Assembly: GCA_903884065.1 (NCBI GenBank)
Contig: CAISDL010000002.1
Span: 1 to 64,000 of the forward strand
Reading direction: 5' to 3'
Source of the DNA: an uncultured Actinomycetes bacterium
Lineage (GTDB): Bacteria; Actinomycetota; Actinomycetes; Mycobacteriales; Mycobacteriaceae
Length of the DNA: 64,000 nt
In this document: one piece after another, positions 26,364 through 35,113 of the stretch
Layout: each line of letters opens with the position of its first letter
Position numbering within the stretch: the first letter of the stretch is position 1
The notes under the pieces: generated by a model
The model's input: the letters and a program-made list of their open reading frames with translations, nothing else
What the model was told of the DNA's origin: nothing
Database searches by the model: none
Program-made: the position numbers and the translations under genes

Positions 26364-27039
26364 TGGGCGTCACGTCGACGACCTTCCAGCCGTCGTCCAG
26401 CTTCGAAAGCGCCACCCGCAGCGCCAGGACGGCACTGGTGGGCTGCTGACCGGCCTCGGTCTGGGTTCCGCGCATCAGGACGGCGACACTGGCTGCCGAT
26501 GAGCTGAGCGTTTCGAGGCCGGTCGAGATTGTGCGCGCCTGCGCCGTCACCTTCCGTTTCGCCAAATCCGCTGCGGAACCGGCGAACTGGGCTCTATAGG
26601 CTTCGGCGCTCTCGGGAGTCATCATGGACGCGGCCCGGTCGAGCGCCGATGCCGGATCAGTCGGCGAGAAGGTTGCGGTGGCCTCGCCGACCTCGGCGGC
26701 GATTCGCACCACCTCGCCGGTGTCGCGGGTGAAGGCCCGGTCGGACAGCGTCCACTGGGAGTAGCCCACGGTGACCGCCGCAGCCAGTGCGGTCGCCGTG
26801 ACGGCCACCACCGCCAACCGGAGTCCGGGTGCGTCGTCGTCGGTGCCCACCGTGACCGAATCACGGCGGAACAGAACCACATTGACGATGACCGCCTGGG
26901 CGATGAGCAGACACAGCATCGAGCAGACCGACACCCACCACATCGGCCAGCCGAGCATCACACCGATCATCAGCAGCGCGGCGATGGCGGCCAATGGGGC
27001 CGTGACGTCGAAGGCGAGCACTCTGGTGAGGTTCCTCAT
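26350..27039 (-). CDS. omamB: Orphan Mce-associated membrane protein (OmamB-like)
   Basis: A 229-residue protein. Three hydrophobic stretches in the first 95 residues (VTAPLAAIAALLMIGVMLGW, WWVSVCSMLCLLIAQAVIVNVVLF, LAVVAVTATALAAAVTVG) precede a soluble NTF2-like domain. This ends in LDDGWKVVDVTPINSR, the DGWKV-type ending shared by Mam proteins. It overlaps the upstream OmamA-like gene by 4 bp. The M. tuberculosis counterpart by order and length is Rv0200. Mam/Omam proteins stabilise Mce importers; the symbol is by synteny. Confidence 0.75.
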   Translation of the reverse strand: MRNLTRVLAFDVTAPLAAIAALLMIGVMLGWPMWWVSVCSMLCLLIAQAVIVNVVLFRRDSVTVGTDDDAPGLRLAVVAVTATALAAAVTVGYSQWTLSDRAFTRDTGEVVRIAAEVGEATATFSPTDPASALDRAASMMTPESAEAYRAQFAGSAADLAKRKVTAQARTISTGLETLSSSAASVAVLMRGTQTEAGQQPTSAVLALRVALSKLDDGWKVVDVTPINSR

Positions 27040-27686
27040 CGCAGCGACTCCAACCGCGAGATCTTCAGCTGGCCGTCGACATCGGAGACGCCCAGCCGAA
27101 GGTTCCAGCGCACGGTGACGGGACCCGTCGGCGCCCCGGGGGCTGCGGGCTGGGCTTTCGTCCCGGCGTTCTCGCTGACCGAGGTCGCCACCACCAGAAC
27201 GGTGTCGGTCCGATCGGCCAACTCGGGGGGAAGGGTGGCCGGTGCGGGCGGGCGCTGGCCGGGCTGACGGTCGAGGTCGTTATGACCGACCTCGATCGAC
27301 ACCGACTCGACCTGACCATTGGTCCGTGACCGGAGGGTCTTGACCACGTCCCGGTAGGGCGCGATCGACCCGTCGAACCCGGCATTGAGTTCGCCGACGG
27401 TGGCGTCGCGCAACCGGCCCATGCTGTCTTCGACGTTGTCGGCGTTCATGTTGATCAAGATGCCGGTCCACTGCGCCGCGGCCTGCATCGCCCGCGCCTG
27501 GTGGCTGCGCTCGGACTCGGCGGAACGATGTCCCGACCACATGACGGCGACCAGCGCGGCCGCCGCCACCGCGATGACCGCCAGGATCGCCGAGGCCACC
27601 CCGAACGTGCTCACCGGCGCGGAGGTCCCGTACTCGGGTCCAGTCACCACACCCAACTCGTCTCGGTGTTCCCCGGCTTCAGGCAT
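27036..27686 (-). CDS. omamA: Orphan Mce-associated membrane protein (OmamA-like)
   Basis: A 216-residue protein with one membrane segment (about 25-48, VSTFGVASAILAVIAVAAAALVAVMW) and an extracytoplasmic Mam-type domain ending DVDGQLKISRLESLR. OmamA (Rv0199, recalled as about 219 residues) is needed for Mce1 and Mce4 stability and thus fatty-acid and cholesterol import in M. tuberculosis. ATG 27686 has TAGCCT 6 nt upstream and no Shine-Dalgarno, so it is likely leaderless. It is divergent from zmp1 with 50 bp between starts. Confidence 0.8.
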   Translation of the reverse strand: MPEAGEHRDELGVVTGPEYGTSAPVSTFGVASAILAVIAVAAAALVAVMWSGHRSAESERSHQARAMQAAAQWTGILINMNADNVEDSMGRLRDATVGELNAGFDGSIAPYRDVVKTLRSRTNGQVESVSIEVGHNDLDRQPGQRPPAPATLPPELADRTDTVLVVATSVSENAGTKAQPAAPGAPTGPVTVRWNLRLGVSDVDGQLKISRLESLR

Positions 27687-27692
27687 CAGGCG

Positions 27693-27698
27693 AGGCTA
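27693..27698 (-). promoter_or_regulatory. Leaderless -10 element of the omamA-like gene
   Basis: The minus strand reads TAGCCT followed by six bases and ATG. TANNNT at this distance fits a transcript that begins at the start codon. Confidence 0.5.
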
Positions 27699-27736
27699 CC
27701 GCGCCTCCCGACTGGGAAATACGCAAGGATGGCTGC

Positions 27737-29773
27737 GTGACGGTAGACACTCAACACTCCGGGATCGACCTGTCCTACGTCGATCCGACGATCCGCCCCC
27801 AGGACGATCTTTTCGGCCACGTCAACGGCCGTTGGCTGGCCGACTACGCGATGCCGGCCGACCGGGCCACCGACGGCGCGTTCCGGGAGCTCTACGACCG
27901 GGCCGAGGAGCAGGTGCACGAGATCATCACCAACGCCGTCGGAGCCGACGGACCCGGCGGGCAGGAGCGAAGCGACTCGGGGAACGGACCCGGCGGGCAG
28001 GACACCGACGAGCAGCGCATCGGCGACCTGTATGCCAGCTTCATCGACGACGCTGAGGTGCAACGCCGGGGCCTGGGCCCGCTTCTCGACGAGCTGGCAT
28101 CCATCGACGCCGCCGACGGCCCGGACGCGCTGGCCGCGGTGATCGGCGGGCTGCAACGCAGCGGCGTCGGCGGCGGGGTGGGCCTCTACGTCGACACCGA
28201 CTCCAAGGACTCCTCCCGGTACCTGGTCCACCTCAACCAGTCCGGCCTCGGACTGCCCGACGAGTCCTACTACCGCGACGACCAGCACGCGGCGATCCTC
28301 GGCGCGTACCCGGCGCATATCGCGGCGATGTTCGCGCTGGTGTTCGGCGGCAGCGCCGACGAGTACGCCGACCGGGCCGGCCGGATCGTGACGCTGGAGA
28401 CCGCACTTGCCGCCGCGCATTGGGACGTGGTGCGCCGCCGCGACGCCGACCTGACCTACAACCTGCGCACCTTTACCGATCTGCCCGCCACCGCACCCGG
28501 CTTCGATTGGGTGCGCTGGATCGCTGCGATCGGCGCATCGCCGGAGCGTGTCTCGGAAGTCATTGTGCGCCAGCCGGATTACCTGACCGCGTTCGCCGCG
28601 CAATGGGCGGCAGCAGATTTCACCGTCTGGCAGGACTGGGCGCGCTGGCGGCTGATCCACGCCCGGGCCTCGGCGTTGCCCGTGGCCCTCGTCGACGAGG
28701 ACTTCGAGTTCTATGGCCGCACTCTCAGCGGAACCGAGCAGATCCGCGAGCGATGGAAGCGCGGCGTTTCCCTGGTGGAGAGTCTGATGGGCGACGCCGT
28801 GGGACGCCTCTACGTCGAGGCGCACTTCCCGCCGGAGGCCAAGGCCCGCATGGACGTTCTGGTCGGCAATCTCACCGAGGCCTACCGGGAGAGCATCAAC
28901 GATCTGGAGTGGATGACGCCGGCCACCCGGCAGCGCGCACTCGCGAAGCTGGACAGCTTCACCGCAAAGATCGGCTATCCGGCGAGATGGCGCGACTACA
29001 CGGCTCTGGTCATTCATCGGGATGACCTGTACGGCAACATTATTCGCGGCACCCAGCTGTCCACCGACCGGGAGCTCGGCAAGCTGGGCGGCCCTGTCGA
29101 CCGCGACGAGTGGTTCATGACACCCCAGACCGTCAACGCCTACTACAACCCGGGAATGAACGAGATCGTCTTCCCCGCAGCGATCCTGCAGCCACCGTTC
29201 TTCGACGCCGAGGCCGACGACGCCGCCAACTACGGCGGCATCGGCGCGGTGATCGGCCACGAGATCGGCCACGGCTTCGACGACCAGGGCTCCAAATACG
29301 ACGGCGACGGCCATCTGGTCGACTGGTGGACCGATGCGGACCGCGGCGAGTTCACCACCCGCACCACCCGGCTGATCGAGCAGTACGACGCCTTCGTCCC
29401 CCGGGACCTCGCCGAGCGCCCGGAAGCGCCGCACGTGCAGGGCGCCTTCACCGTCGGGGAGAACATCGGCGATCTCGGCGGGTTGTCGATCGCCCTGCTG
29501 GCCTACCGGCTGTCGCTGGCCGGCCGGCCGGCGCCGGTGATCGACGGACTCACCGGCGAGCAACGGGTGCTCTTCGGCTGGGCACAGGTGTGGCGCACCA
29601 AGTCGCGGCCGGCCGAGGCGGTCCGCAGACTCGCGACCGACCCGCATTCACCGCCGGAATTCCGCTGCAACGGGGTGGTTCGCAACATCGACGCCTTCTA
29701 CGAGGCGTTCGGCGTCACCGAGGACGATGCGCTGTACCTCGAACCGCCGCAGCGGGTTCGGATCTGGAGCTAG
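27737..29773 (+). CDS. zmp1: Zmp1-type M13 zinc metallopeptidase with a short in-frame insertion
   Basis: A 678-residue neprilysin-family peptidase. The zinc site is HEIGH (H508, E509, H512) with the third ligand E575 in GENIGDLGG. NAYYNP, the substrate-binding segment, is upstream. There is no signal peptide, as in M. tuberculosis Zmp1 (Rv0198c, recalled at about 663 residues). It differs by an insert at about 72-89 (GPGGQERSDSGN then GPGGQD) in a loop between helices, which carries the same DNA micro-element found in trmB. It starts at GTG 27737. In M. tuberculosis Zmp1 interferes with phagosome maturation and inflammasome signalling; here a role outside hosts must be assumed. It is tail-to-tail with the L,D-transpeptidase. 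Confidence 0.95.
   Translation: MTVDTQHSGIDLSYVDPTIRPQDDLFGHVNGRWLADYAMPADRATDGAFRELYDRAEEQVHEIITNAVGADGPGGQERSDSGNGPGGQDTDEQRIGDLYASFIDDAEVQRRGLGPLLDELASIDAADGPDALAAVIGGLQRSGVGGGVGLYVDTDSKDSSRYLVHLNQSGLGLPDESYYRDDQHAAILGAYPAHIAAMFALVFGGSADEYADRAGRIVTLETALAAAHWDVVRRRDADLTYNLRTFTDLPATAPGFDWVRWIAAIGASPERVSEVIVRQPDYLTAFAAQWAAADFTVWQDWARWRLIHARASALPVALVDEDFEFYGRTLSGTEQIRERWKRGVSLVESLMGDAVGRLYVEAHFPPEAKARMDVLVGNLTEAYRESINDLEWMTPATRQRALAKLDSFTAKIGYPARWRDYTALVIHRDDLYGNIIRGTQLSTDRELGKLGGPVDRDEWFMTPQTVNAYYNPGMNEIVFPAAILQPPFFDAEADDAANYGGIGAVIGHEIGHGFDDQGSKYDGDGHLVDWWTDADRGEFTTRTTRLIEQYDAFVPRDLAERPEAPHVQGAFTVGENIGDLGGLSIALLAYRLSLAGRPAPVIDGLTGEQRVLFGWAQVWRTKSRPAEAVRRLATDPHSPPEFRCNGVVRNIDAFYEAFGVTEDDALYLEPPQRVRIWS
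27950..28002. repeat. Palindromic micro-element, copy B with a second half-copy (inside zmp1)
   Basis: A full copy lies at about 27952-27983 and is nearly identical to 15078-15109. Its first 17 bp (ggacccggcgggcagga) recur 36 bp later at 27986-28002. It is read in frame as GPGGQERSDSGN-GPGGQD. CCCGG and CTCGGG at the ends keep most of the inverted repeat. Confidence 0.75.
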
Positions 29774-29789
29774 CCAGACCAACGGACTG

Positions 29790-30860
29790 TCAGTACAGCG
29801 TCCACTGCCAGTCGTCGGCGCCGTCCGGCTTGGTGTAGAGCCCCACGGAGTTCTTCACGATGACCGGGTCGCCGCTGCCGAAGTTGTCGTAGAACCACTT
29901 GGCGTTCGCGGGCGACAGGTTGATGCAGCCGTGGCTGACGTTGCGCTTGCCCTGGTCGGCCACCGACCACGGCGCGCTGTGCACGAAGCCGCCGCTGTTG
30001 TCGATGCGAACGGCCCACTGCACGTTGATCTTGTAGCCGTCCGCCGAGTTCACCGGGACGCCATAGGTCGAGGAGTCCATGACGATCGCCGGGAACTTCT
30101 CCAGCACGTAGTAGGTGCCGTTCTTGGTCTCATGCTTGCCGTCGGGCATGCCCATCGACACCGGGAAGGTGTTCTCCACCACGCCGTTGCGGGTGATCGT
30201 CATCTGATGGGTGGCGTCGTTGATGGTGGCGATCAGTGAATCGCCGACGCGGAAGCTCGACCTGGCGCCGCTGGCGTCGATGTTGACCACGGTGCCGGCC
30301 GGCCAGAAGTTGTACGGCCGCCAGCGCACCTGGGTGTCGGTGGTCCAGTAGAAGGTCCCCGGCACCGGCGGGCTCGACGAGATGTGAATCGCCTGCTCGG
30401 CCAACGCGCGGTTGGCGATCGGACGCTGGAAGTCGATGATGATCGGCTTGGCGACGCCGACCAGGGCCCCGTTGACCGGGTTGAAGCGCGGCGGCGCGAA
30501 CACCGGGTCACCGGTGAAGGGCGAGTTGTTCTGGCCCTTCGCCGTGCTGGTGTTCGTCTCCGACTGCGGGAGTGTGGGAATCGGCGCCTTCGACGGGGCT
30601 GCCGCCGGGGCGGCGGCGGGAGCGGCGGCCGGGACAGCCGGTTCAGCTGCGGGCGGCGGGGGCGGTACCACGCCCGGCGCAGCCAGATCACCCGGCTCCG
30701 GGGAGGGTGGCGGCGGCATCACGACCGGCGGCGGGACTTCCCATGGGGCGGGCGGTGGCGGTGGCGGCGGTTGGTCCGGATCGGCCATCGCCAGGCCGGT
30801 GCCGCTTGCCGCGACACCCACCACACAGAGCGCGGCGGCCAGAACGCCTCGTACCCGCAT
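29790..30860 (-). CDS. L,D-transpeptidase with proline-rich linker (YkuD domain)
   Basis: A 356-residue exported enzyme. The start is ATG 30860 ([20 protein letters not shown]) because GGAGGAG lies 7 nt upstream; an in-frame start at 30878 lacks this. A signal peptide ends near LAMADP. A Pro/Ala-rich linker (about 28-95) follows, then an Ig-like domain ([19 protein letters not shown]...) and the YkuD catalytic domain. Its motif is [22 protein letters not shown], split here as [10 protein letters not shown] and SHGCINLS, with catalytic Cys312. It forms 3-3 peptidoglycan cross-links in the periplasm. The closest M. tuberculosis relative by position is Rv0192 (Ldt4-type). Confidence 0.93.
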   Translation of the reverse strand: MRVRGVLAAALCVVGVAASGTGLAMADPDQPPPPPPPAPWEVPPPVVMPPPPSPEPGDLAAPGVVPPPPPAAEPAVPAAAPAAAPAAAPSKAPIPTLPQSETNTSTAKGQNNSPFTGDPVFAPPRFNPVNGALVGVAKPIIIDFQRPIANRALAEQAIHISSSPPVPGTFYWTTDTQVRWRPYNFWPAGTVVNIDASGARSSFRVGDSLIATINDATHQMTITRNGVVENTFPVSMGMPDGKHETKNGTYYVLEKFPAIVMDSSTYGVPVNSADGYKINVQWAVRIDNSGGFVHSAPWSVADQGKRNVSHGCINLSPANAKWFYDNFGSGDPVIVKNSVGLYTKPDGADDWQWTLY

Positions 30861-30924
30861 CACAGAACTCCTCCACAACTTTGCCGTCGTCCCAGTCTTG
30901 CACAGCGCAGACGATGGTCATGGT

Positions 30925-30946
30925 CGCGCTGATACCCGTCAGCGCG
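30925..30946 (-). terminator. GC-rich hairpin between MFS gene and L,D-transpeptidase
   Basis: CGCGCTGA-TACCCG-TCAGCGCG is a perfect 8-bp stem with a 6-base loop, about 40 bp after the MFS stop and 65 bp before the transpeptidase start. No U tract follows. It could terminate the MFS transcript and insulate the transpeptidase, which then needs its own promoter in the remaining gap. Confidence 0.5.
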
Positions 30947-30984
30947 CTGAACTGTGAAGATGATCGGCCGTGACGTGACGAGCG

Positions 30985-32247
30985 TTACTTGTCGCAGGTC
31001 ACCGCGGGGGTCGCAAAGAGGTTTCGGCGGCCCGCCAGGACACCGGCCAGGGCGCCGGCGATGAGCACCGCCGAGGCGCTCAGCATGATCGGCTCGCCGG
31101 CGTGCTCGAACAGCAGGCCGCCGATCAGCGAGCCTGCCATGATCCCCACCTGGAAGGCCGCGACATACATGCCCGATGCCCCGTCCGGGTCCTCCGGGCA
31201 GTGCCGCATTGCCGCTGACTGCAACATCGGCGGTACGGCCGTGGCCGTCGCGCCCCAGGCGATGACGGCAACGACGCCGACCAGCATCGTGGCAGCGGTG
31301 TTGGCGCCACTGAAGCCGAGGCCGGCCAGCACGGCGAATACCAGCGACAGTCCGGCAAGACAGCCCGCGACGGCCGCCTTGGGGCGCCGGTCGCCGGGGC
31401 GCGCGAGCACTCCCATCGCCGCCAGCCCCGCAACGCCGTAGGCGGCCAGCAGCCAGGCCAGGTTGGGGCCGCTGACGCCGACGATGTCGCGGATGATCAC
31501 CACGATGAAGGTGTAGGAGATGAAGTGGCCGGTGACCCCGACAAGGGTGAGCCCGCACATGGTGAGCAGCCGCCCGTTGCGGTGGTTCCCGGTCTGCCGG
31601 CGACGCTCGCGCACGGCTTCGGCCGTCGTCGCCATCTGCGGCAACGCAAACCGGGCGGCGACCAGCACGACGACGGCAGCGACGGTGATCGCCACCACCG
31701 CCAGTCGCCAGCCCCATAGTTCGCTCAGCGCCGCGGTCAGCGGGCTTCCGACCACCAGCGCCAGGCCGGTTCCGACGTACACCGCCATGGTGGCGCGCGC
31801 CGCGTGGCTCGCGGGCACCATGCGTGCCCCGATCGGGGCGATCACCGACCACATCAGACCGTGGGTCAACGCGCACAGCACCCGGCCGAGCGCCAGCACC
31901 TCGAACGTCGGAGCCAGCGCGGAGATGAGCTGGGAAATGGTCAGACAGATCAGGGTGAACATCAACGTCCGCCGCCGCGGCCACGCCGCCGTCCAGCGGA
32001 CCAGCGGCACCGTGGCCACCGCCGCGACAAGGGCGTAGGTGGCCAGCAGGGTTCCCACCACGGCCTCGCTGACCCGCAGGTCGGCCGCGATGGCCGGCAG
32101 GGCGCCCACCGGCATGATCTCGGCGGTGACGTAGACGAAGGCGGCGGCGGCCAGGACCGACAGCGCGAGCGCGACCCGTGGTGTCCAGGGGCCGGAACGC
32201 GGCGGGGAGGAGACGTCGGCTGTCATAGGGCTTGCCTGATAAGGCAT
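30985..32247 (-). CDS. MFS exporter (DHA1 drug/arabinose-efflux type)
   Basis: A 420-residue, 12-TM major-facilitator protein. TM1 contains FVYVTAEIMPVGALPAIAADL, typical of the chloramphenicol/arabinose efflux subfamily (G/E motif in TM1). The loop 2-3 sequence is RWTAAWPRRRTLM. TM5 contains GTGLALVVGSPLTAAL, the antiporter motif C region. It exports an unknown small molecule with proton antiport. The start may be ATG 32247, preceded by TACCGT and possibly leaderless, or ATG 32226 (MTADVSS). Between them lies the small palindrome TGCCTGATAAGGCA. It corresponds by position to Rv0191. A 108-bp gap separates it from ricR, so copper control is uncertain. Confidence 0.88.
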   Translation of the reverse strand: MPYQASPMTADVSSPPRSGPWTPRVALALSVLAAAAFVYVTAEIMPVGALPAIAADLRVSEAVVGTLLATYALVAAVATVPLVRWTAAWPRRRTLMFTLICLTISQLISALAPTFEVLALGRVLCALTHGLMWSVIAPIGARMVPASHAARATMAVYVGTGLALVVGSPLTAALSELWGWRLAVVAITVAAVVVLVAARFALPQMATTAEAVRERRRQTGNHRNGRLLTMCGLTLVGVTGHFISYTFIVVIIRDIVGVSGPNLAWLLAAYGVAGLAAMGVLARPGDRRPKAAVAGCLAGLSLVFAVLAGLGFSGANTAATMLVGVVAVIAWGATATAVPPMLQSAAMRHCPEDPDGASGMYVAAFQVGIMAGSLIGGLLFEHAGEPIMLSASAVLIAGALAGVLAGRRNLFATPAVTCDK

Positions 32248-32355
32248 TCACCACGGTATCGGCTGGGACCGCCGCGCATCACCCAGCGACGCGCCGGACC
32301 GCCGGTTCGAGACCGGGCCGAGACACGTGACGGGCCGATCGTCGCCGTGCGGTCG

Positions 32356-32652
32356 TCAGGACCGCACCAGCCGCGCAACCGCGGCTGACGCCTCCGCCAG
32401 TTTCTTCTCGCCCTCTTCGCCCCCGGCGGCCACGGCATCGCTGACGCAGTGGTGGAGGTGTTCGTCGAGCAACCCCAGGGCCACCGACTGAAGCGCACTG
32501 TTGACAGCGCTGATCTGGGTGAGGATGTCGATGCAGTATTTGTCGTCGTCGATCATCTTGGCGATACCCCGCACCTGGCCCTCGATCCGGCGCAGCCGCT
32601 TGGCGTAGCTCTCCTTGTTGGCCGAATAGCCATGTTTCTCAGCCGAGGTCAT
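32356..32652 (-). CDS. ricR: CsoR-family copper-sensing repressor
   Basis: A 98-residue all-helical CsoR/RcnR-family regulator. The Cu(I) ligands are in place: Cys40 (DKYCIDIL), His65 and Cys69 (DEHLHHCV), with the same 25- and 4-residue spacing as M. tuberculosis CsoR. RLRRIEGQVRGI is the family DNA-contact helix. In M. tuberculosis RicR (Rv0190) represses copper-resistance genes and is released by Cu(I). Here it follows a DUF305 lipoprotein by 8 bp, and the shared promoter carries a RicR-type box, so the operon should be copper-induced and autoregulated. Confidence 0.9.
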   Translation of the reverse strand: MTSAEKHGYSANKESYAKRLRRIEGQVRGIAKMIDDDKYCIDILTQISAVNSALQSVALGLLDEHLHHCVSDAVAAGGEEGEKKLAEASAAVARLVRS

Positions 32653-32660
32653 CCCGGGGT

Positions 32661-33272
32661 CTACCCTGCGCTGCCGGACTGCATCGCCGTCATCTGGTCG
32701 ATCTCGGCCTGCTGCGCCGTCACGATGTTGCGGGCCAGGGCGATCATCTCGGGGTTCTTGCCATCGGCGATCTCGGATTTGGCCATGTCGATGGCGCCGC
32801 GGTGATGGGAGATCATCGACGTCAGCCAGAGTTTGTCGAACTCCGCTCCGCGAAGCGCCTCCAACGTGACCATCGTGGCTTCGCCGACCATGCCCTGCAT
32901 GGTGATTCCGGCATGACCGCTGCCATGCGACGCGTCATCGGGATTGACGCCCCAGGCCGTCAGCATCGCTTTCATGCTGTCGATCTCGGGCTTCTGCTGA
33001 CCGGCGATCGTCGCCGCCAGCGTGACCAACGCGGGGTTGGTGGACCGCTCGGGGACGAGTCCGGCGAGTTCCACCGCCTGCTCATGGTGCGGAATCATCA
33101 TTTGGCCGAACATGGCGTCGTCGGCGTCATGGGGCGCCGATGCTTCGCCGGTGGCGGCCACGGTGGACTGGTGCGCACTGTGGTCCTGGGTGGCTGCGGT
33201 GCTGCAGGAGGTGAGGGCGGCTGCGGCCAGAGCAGCGATCCCGGCCGCGAGGCGGGTGGTTGCAGAGGTCAT
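32661..33272 (-). CDS. DUF305 lipoprotein, probable periplasmic copper-binding protein
   Basis: A 203-residue exported protein. A signal peptide with lipobox LTSC (Cys23) precedes a ferritin-like four-helix DUF305 domain built of two repeats. MFGQMMIPHHEQAVELAGL and LTSMISHHRGAIDMAKSEI carry the His-His and Met residues typical of the family. HGSGHAGITMQGM lies between. Such proteins are often in copper-response operons. ATG 33272 has TAGACT seven bases upstream and no Shine-Dalgarno, so it is likely leaderless. It is the first gene of the ricR operon. Confidence 0.9.
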   Translation of the reverse strand: MTSATTRLAAGIAALAAAALTSCSTAATQDHSAHQSTVAATGEASAPHDADDAMFGQMMIPHHEQAVELAGLVPERSTNPALVTLAATIAGQQKPEIDSMKAMLTAWGVNPDDASHGSGHAGITMQGMVGEATMVTLEALRGAEFDKLWLTSMISHHRGAIDMAKSEIADGKNPEMIALARNIVTAQQAEIDQMTAMQSGSAG

Positions 33273-33279
33273 GAACGGC

Positions 33280-33306
33280 AGTCTAGCGCATACCCCTCGG
33301 GGGTAT
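33280..33306 (-). promoter_or_regulatory. RicR-type operator and leaderless promoter of the DUF305-ricR operon
   Basis: ATACCCCTCGGGGGTAT (33290-33306) is a palindrome ATACCC-N5-GGGTAT, matching the recalled RicR consensus TACCC-N5-GGGTA. Four bases downstream on the minus strand is the -10 TAGACT (33280-33285), then 7 nt and the ATG. The operator fills the -35 to -10 spacer, a position suited to repression by apo-RicR. Confidence 0.8.
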
Positions 33307-33351
33307 TAAACGGGATTTGGGCGACCACCCCCCGCGGTTCATACTTGTCCG

Positions 33352-35049
33352 GTGAGTGAATCCCACGACCTCAAGCCCCGCAGTCGAGACGTCACCGATG
33401 GCCTGGAGAGGGCCGCCGCCCGCGGAATGCTCCGCGCCGTCGGCATGGGTGACGACGACTTCGCCAAGCCCCAGATCGGGGTGGCGTCGTCGTGGAACGA
33501 GATCACACCGTGCAACCTGTCCCTGCAGCGACTGGCTCAGGCCGTCAAGGAAGGCGTCTTCGAGGCCGGCGGCTATCCGATGGAGTTCGGCACCATCTCG
33601 GTGTCCGACGGCATCTCGATGGGCCACGAGGGGATGCACTTCTCGCTCGTCTCCCGCGAGATCATCGCCGACAGCGTGGAAACGGTCATGATGGCCGAAC
33701 GTCTTGACGGTTCGGTGCTGCTCGCCGGTTGCGACAAATCGCTGCCCGGCATGCTGATGGCCGCCGCACGCCTGGACCTCGCCGCGGTGTTCCTCTACGC
33801 CGGATCGATCCTGCCCGGCAAGGCCAAACTGTCCGACGGCACCGAGATGGACGTGACGATCATCGACGCGTTCGAGGCCGTCGGCGCGTGCGCCCGCGGA
33901 CTGATGTCGCGGGAGGACGTCGATGCCATCGAGCGCGCGATCTGCCCGGGCGAGGGTGCCTGCGGCGGGATGTACACCGCCAACACCATGGCCAGCGCCG
34001 CCGAGGCCCTCGGCATGTCGCTGCCCGGCAGCGCCGCTCCCCCGGCCACCGACCGCCGCCGGGACGGGTACGCCCGCCGAAGCGGCATGGCAGTCGTCGA
34101 ACTGCTGCGCCGCGGCATCACCGCCCGCGACATCCTCACCAGGGAGGCCTTCGAGAACGCCATCGCGGTGGTGATGGCCTTCGGCGGGTCCACCAACGCG
34201 GTGCTGCATCTGCTCGCGATCGCCCACGAGGCCAACGTCGAACTCTCGCTGGCGGACTTCACTCGCGTCGGCTCCAGAGTTCCGCACCTCGCCGACGTCA
34301 AGCCGTTCGGGAAGAGCGTGATGACCGACGTCGACCGCATCGGCGGCGTCCCGGTGATCATGAGGGCCCTGCTCGACGCCGGATTGATGCACGGTGACGT
34401 GCTGACAGTGACCGGAAAGACCATGGCGGAGAACCTGGCCCACATCAACCCGCCGGATCTCGACGGCAAGGTGCTGCGCGCGATGAACAACCCGATCCAC
34501 CCCACCGGCGGCATCACGATCCTGCACGGATCGCTGGCCCCCGAAGGCGCGGTGGTCAAGTCCGCCGGCTTCGACGCGACCGTCTTCGAAGGCACCGCAA
34601 GGGTTTTCGACGGCGAGCGTGCCGCCATGGACGCCCTGGAGGACGGCACCATCGCGGCCGGTGACGTGGTGGTGATCCGCTACGAGGGCCCCAAGGGCGG
34701 GCCGGGCATGCGCGAGATGCTGGCCATCACCGGTGCCATCAAGGGCGCCGGCCTGGGCAAGGACGTACTGCTGCTGACCGACGGCCGGTTCTCCGGTGGC
34801 ACCACCGGCTTGTGCGTCGGCCACGTGGCCCCCGAAGCGGTGGACGCCGGGCCGATCGCGTTCGTCGTCGACGGGGACCGGATCCGGCTCGATGTGGCCA
34901 ACGGAACGCTCGACCTGCTCGTCGACCCGTCGGAGATCGAGACCCGCGCGATCGGCTTCACCCCGCCGGCCCCGCGCTACACCACCGGAGTGCTGGCCAA
35001 GTACCGCAAACTGGTCGGCACGGCGGCCCGGGGCGCGGTCTGCGACTGA
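33352..35049 (+). CDS. ilvD: Dihydroxy-acid dehydratase
   Basis: A 565-residue IlvD that dehydrates 2,3-dihydroxy-isovalerate and -methylvalerate to the keto acids of valine and isoleucine. Iron-sulfur cysteines are seen in [21 protein letters not shown] and [14 protein letters not shown]. The C-terminal [19 protein letters not shown] is also typical. It starts at GTG 33352, with CATACT (33340-33345) six bases upstream, suggesting a leaderless transcript. It is divergent from the copper operon, whose RicR box lies 45 bp away; an effect of copper on ilvD is possible. The Fe-S cluster of IlvD is a known copper target. Confidence 0.97.
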   Translation: MSESHDLKPRSRDVTDGLERAAARGMLRAVGMGDDDFAKPQIGVASSWNEITPCNLSLQRLAQAVKEGVFEAGGYPMEFGTISVSDGISMGHEGMHFSLVSREIIADSVETVMMAERLDGSVLLAGCDKSLPGMLMAAARLDLAAVFLYAGSILPGKAKLSDGTEMDVTIIDAFEAVGACARGLMSREDVDAIERAICPGEGACGGMYTANTMASAAEALGMSLPGSAAPPATDRRRDGYARRSGMAVVELLRRGITARDILTREAFENAIAVVMAFGGSTNAVLHLLAIAHEANVELSLADFTRVGSRVPHLADVKPFGKSVMTDVDRIGGVPVIMRALLDAGLMHGDVLTVTGKTMAENLAHINPPDLDGKVLRAMNNPIHPTGGITILHGSLAPEGAVVKSAGFDATVFEGTARVFDGERAAMDALEDGTIAAGDVVVIRYEGPKGGPGMREMLAITGAIKGAGLGKDVLLLTDGRFSGGTTGLCVGHVAPEAVDAGPIAFVVDGDRIRLDVANGTLDLLVDPSEIETRAIGFTPPAPRYTTGVLAKYRKLVGTAARGAVCD

Positions 35050-35113
35050 CGGTTGCCGGATGCGCTGTGCCTGGACTATTGCCTCGGGCAATGCGGTGCC
35101 GCACAGTGGCTAG

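Noticed and set aside
27686-29647. 653-codon minus-strand frame opposite zmp1
   Set aside because: Antisense shadow of an M13 peptidase with intact zinc site.
32233-32246. TGCCTGATAAGGCA palindrome as operator of the MFS gene
   Set aside because: Only a 5-bp stem and possibly inside the coding frame if the gene starts at 32247; too weak to list as a site.
33283-35091. 602-codon minus-strand frame opposite ilvD, and a similar 620-codon frame opposite the molybdopterin oxidoreductase
   Set aside because: No recognisable domains; amino-acid composition is typical of reversed GC-rich codons.
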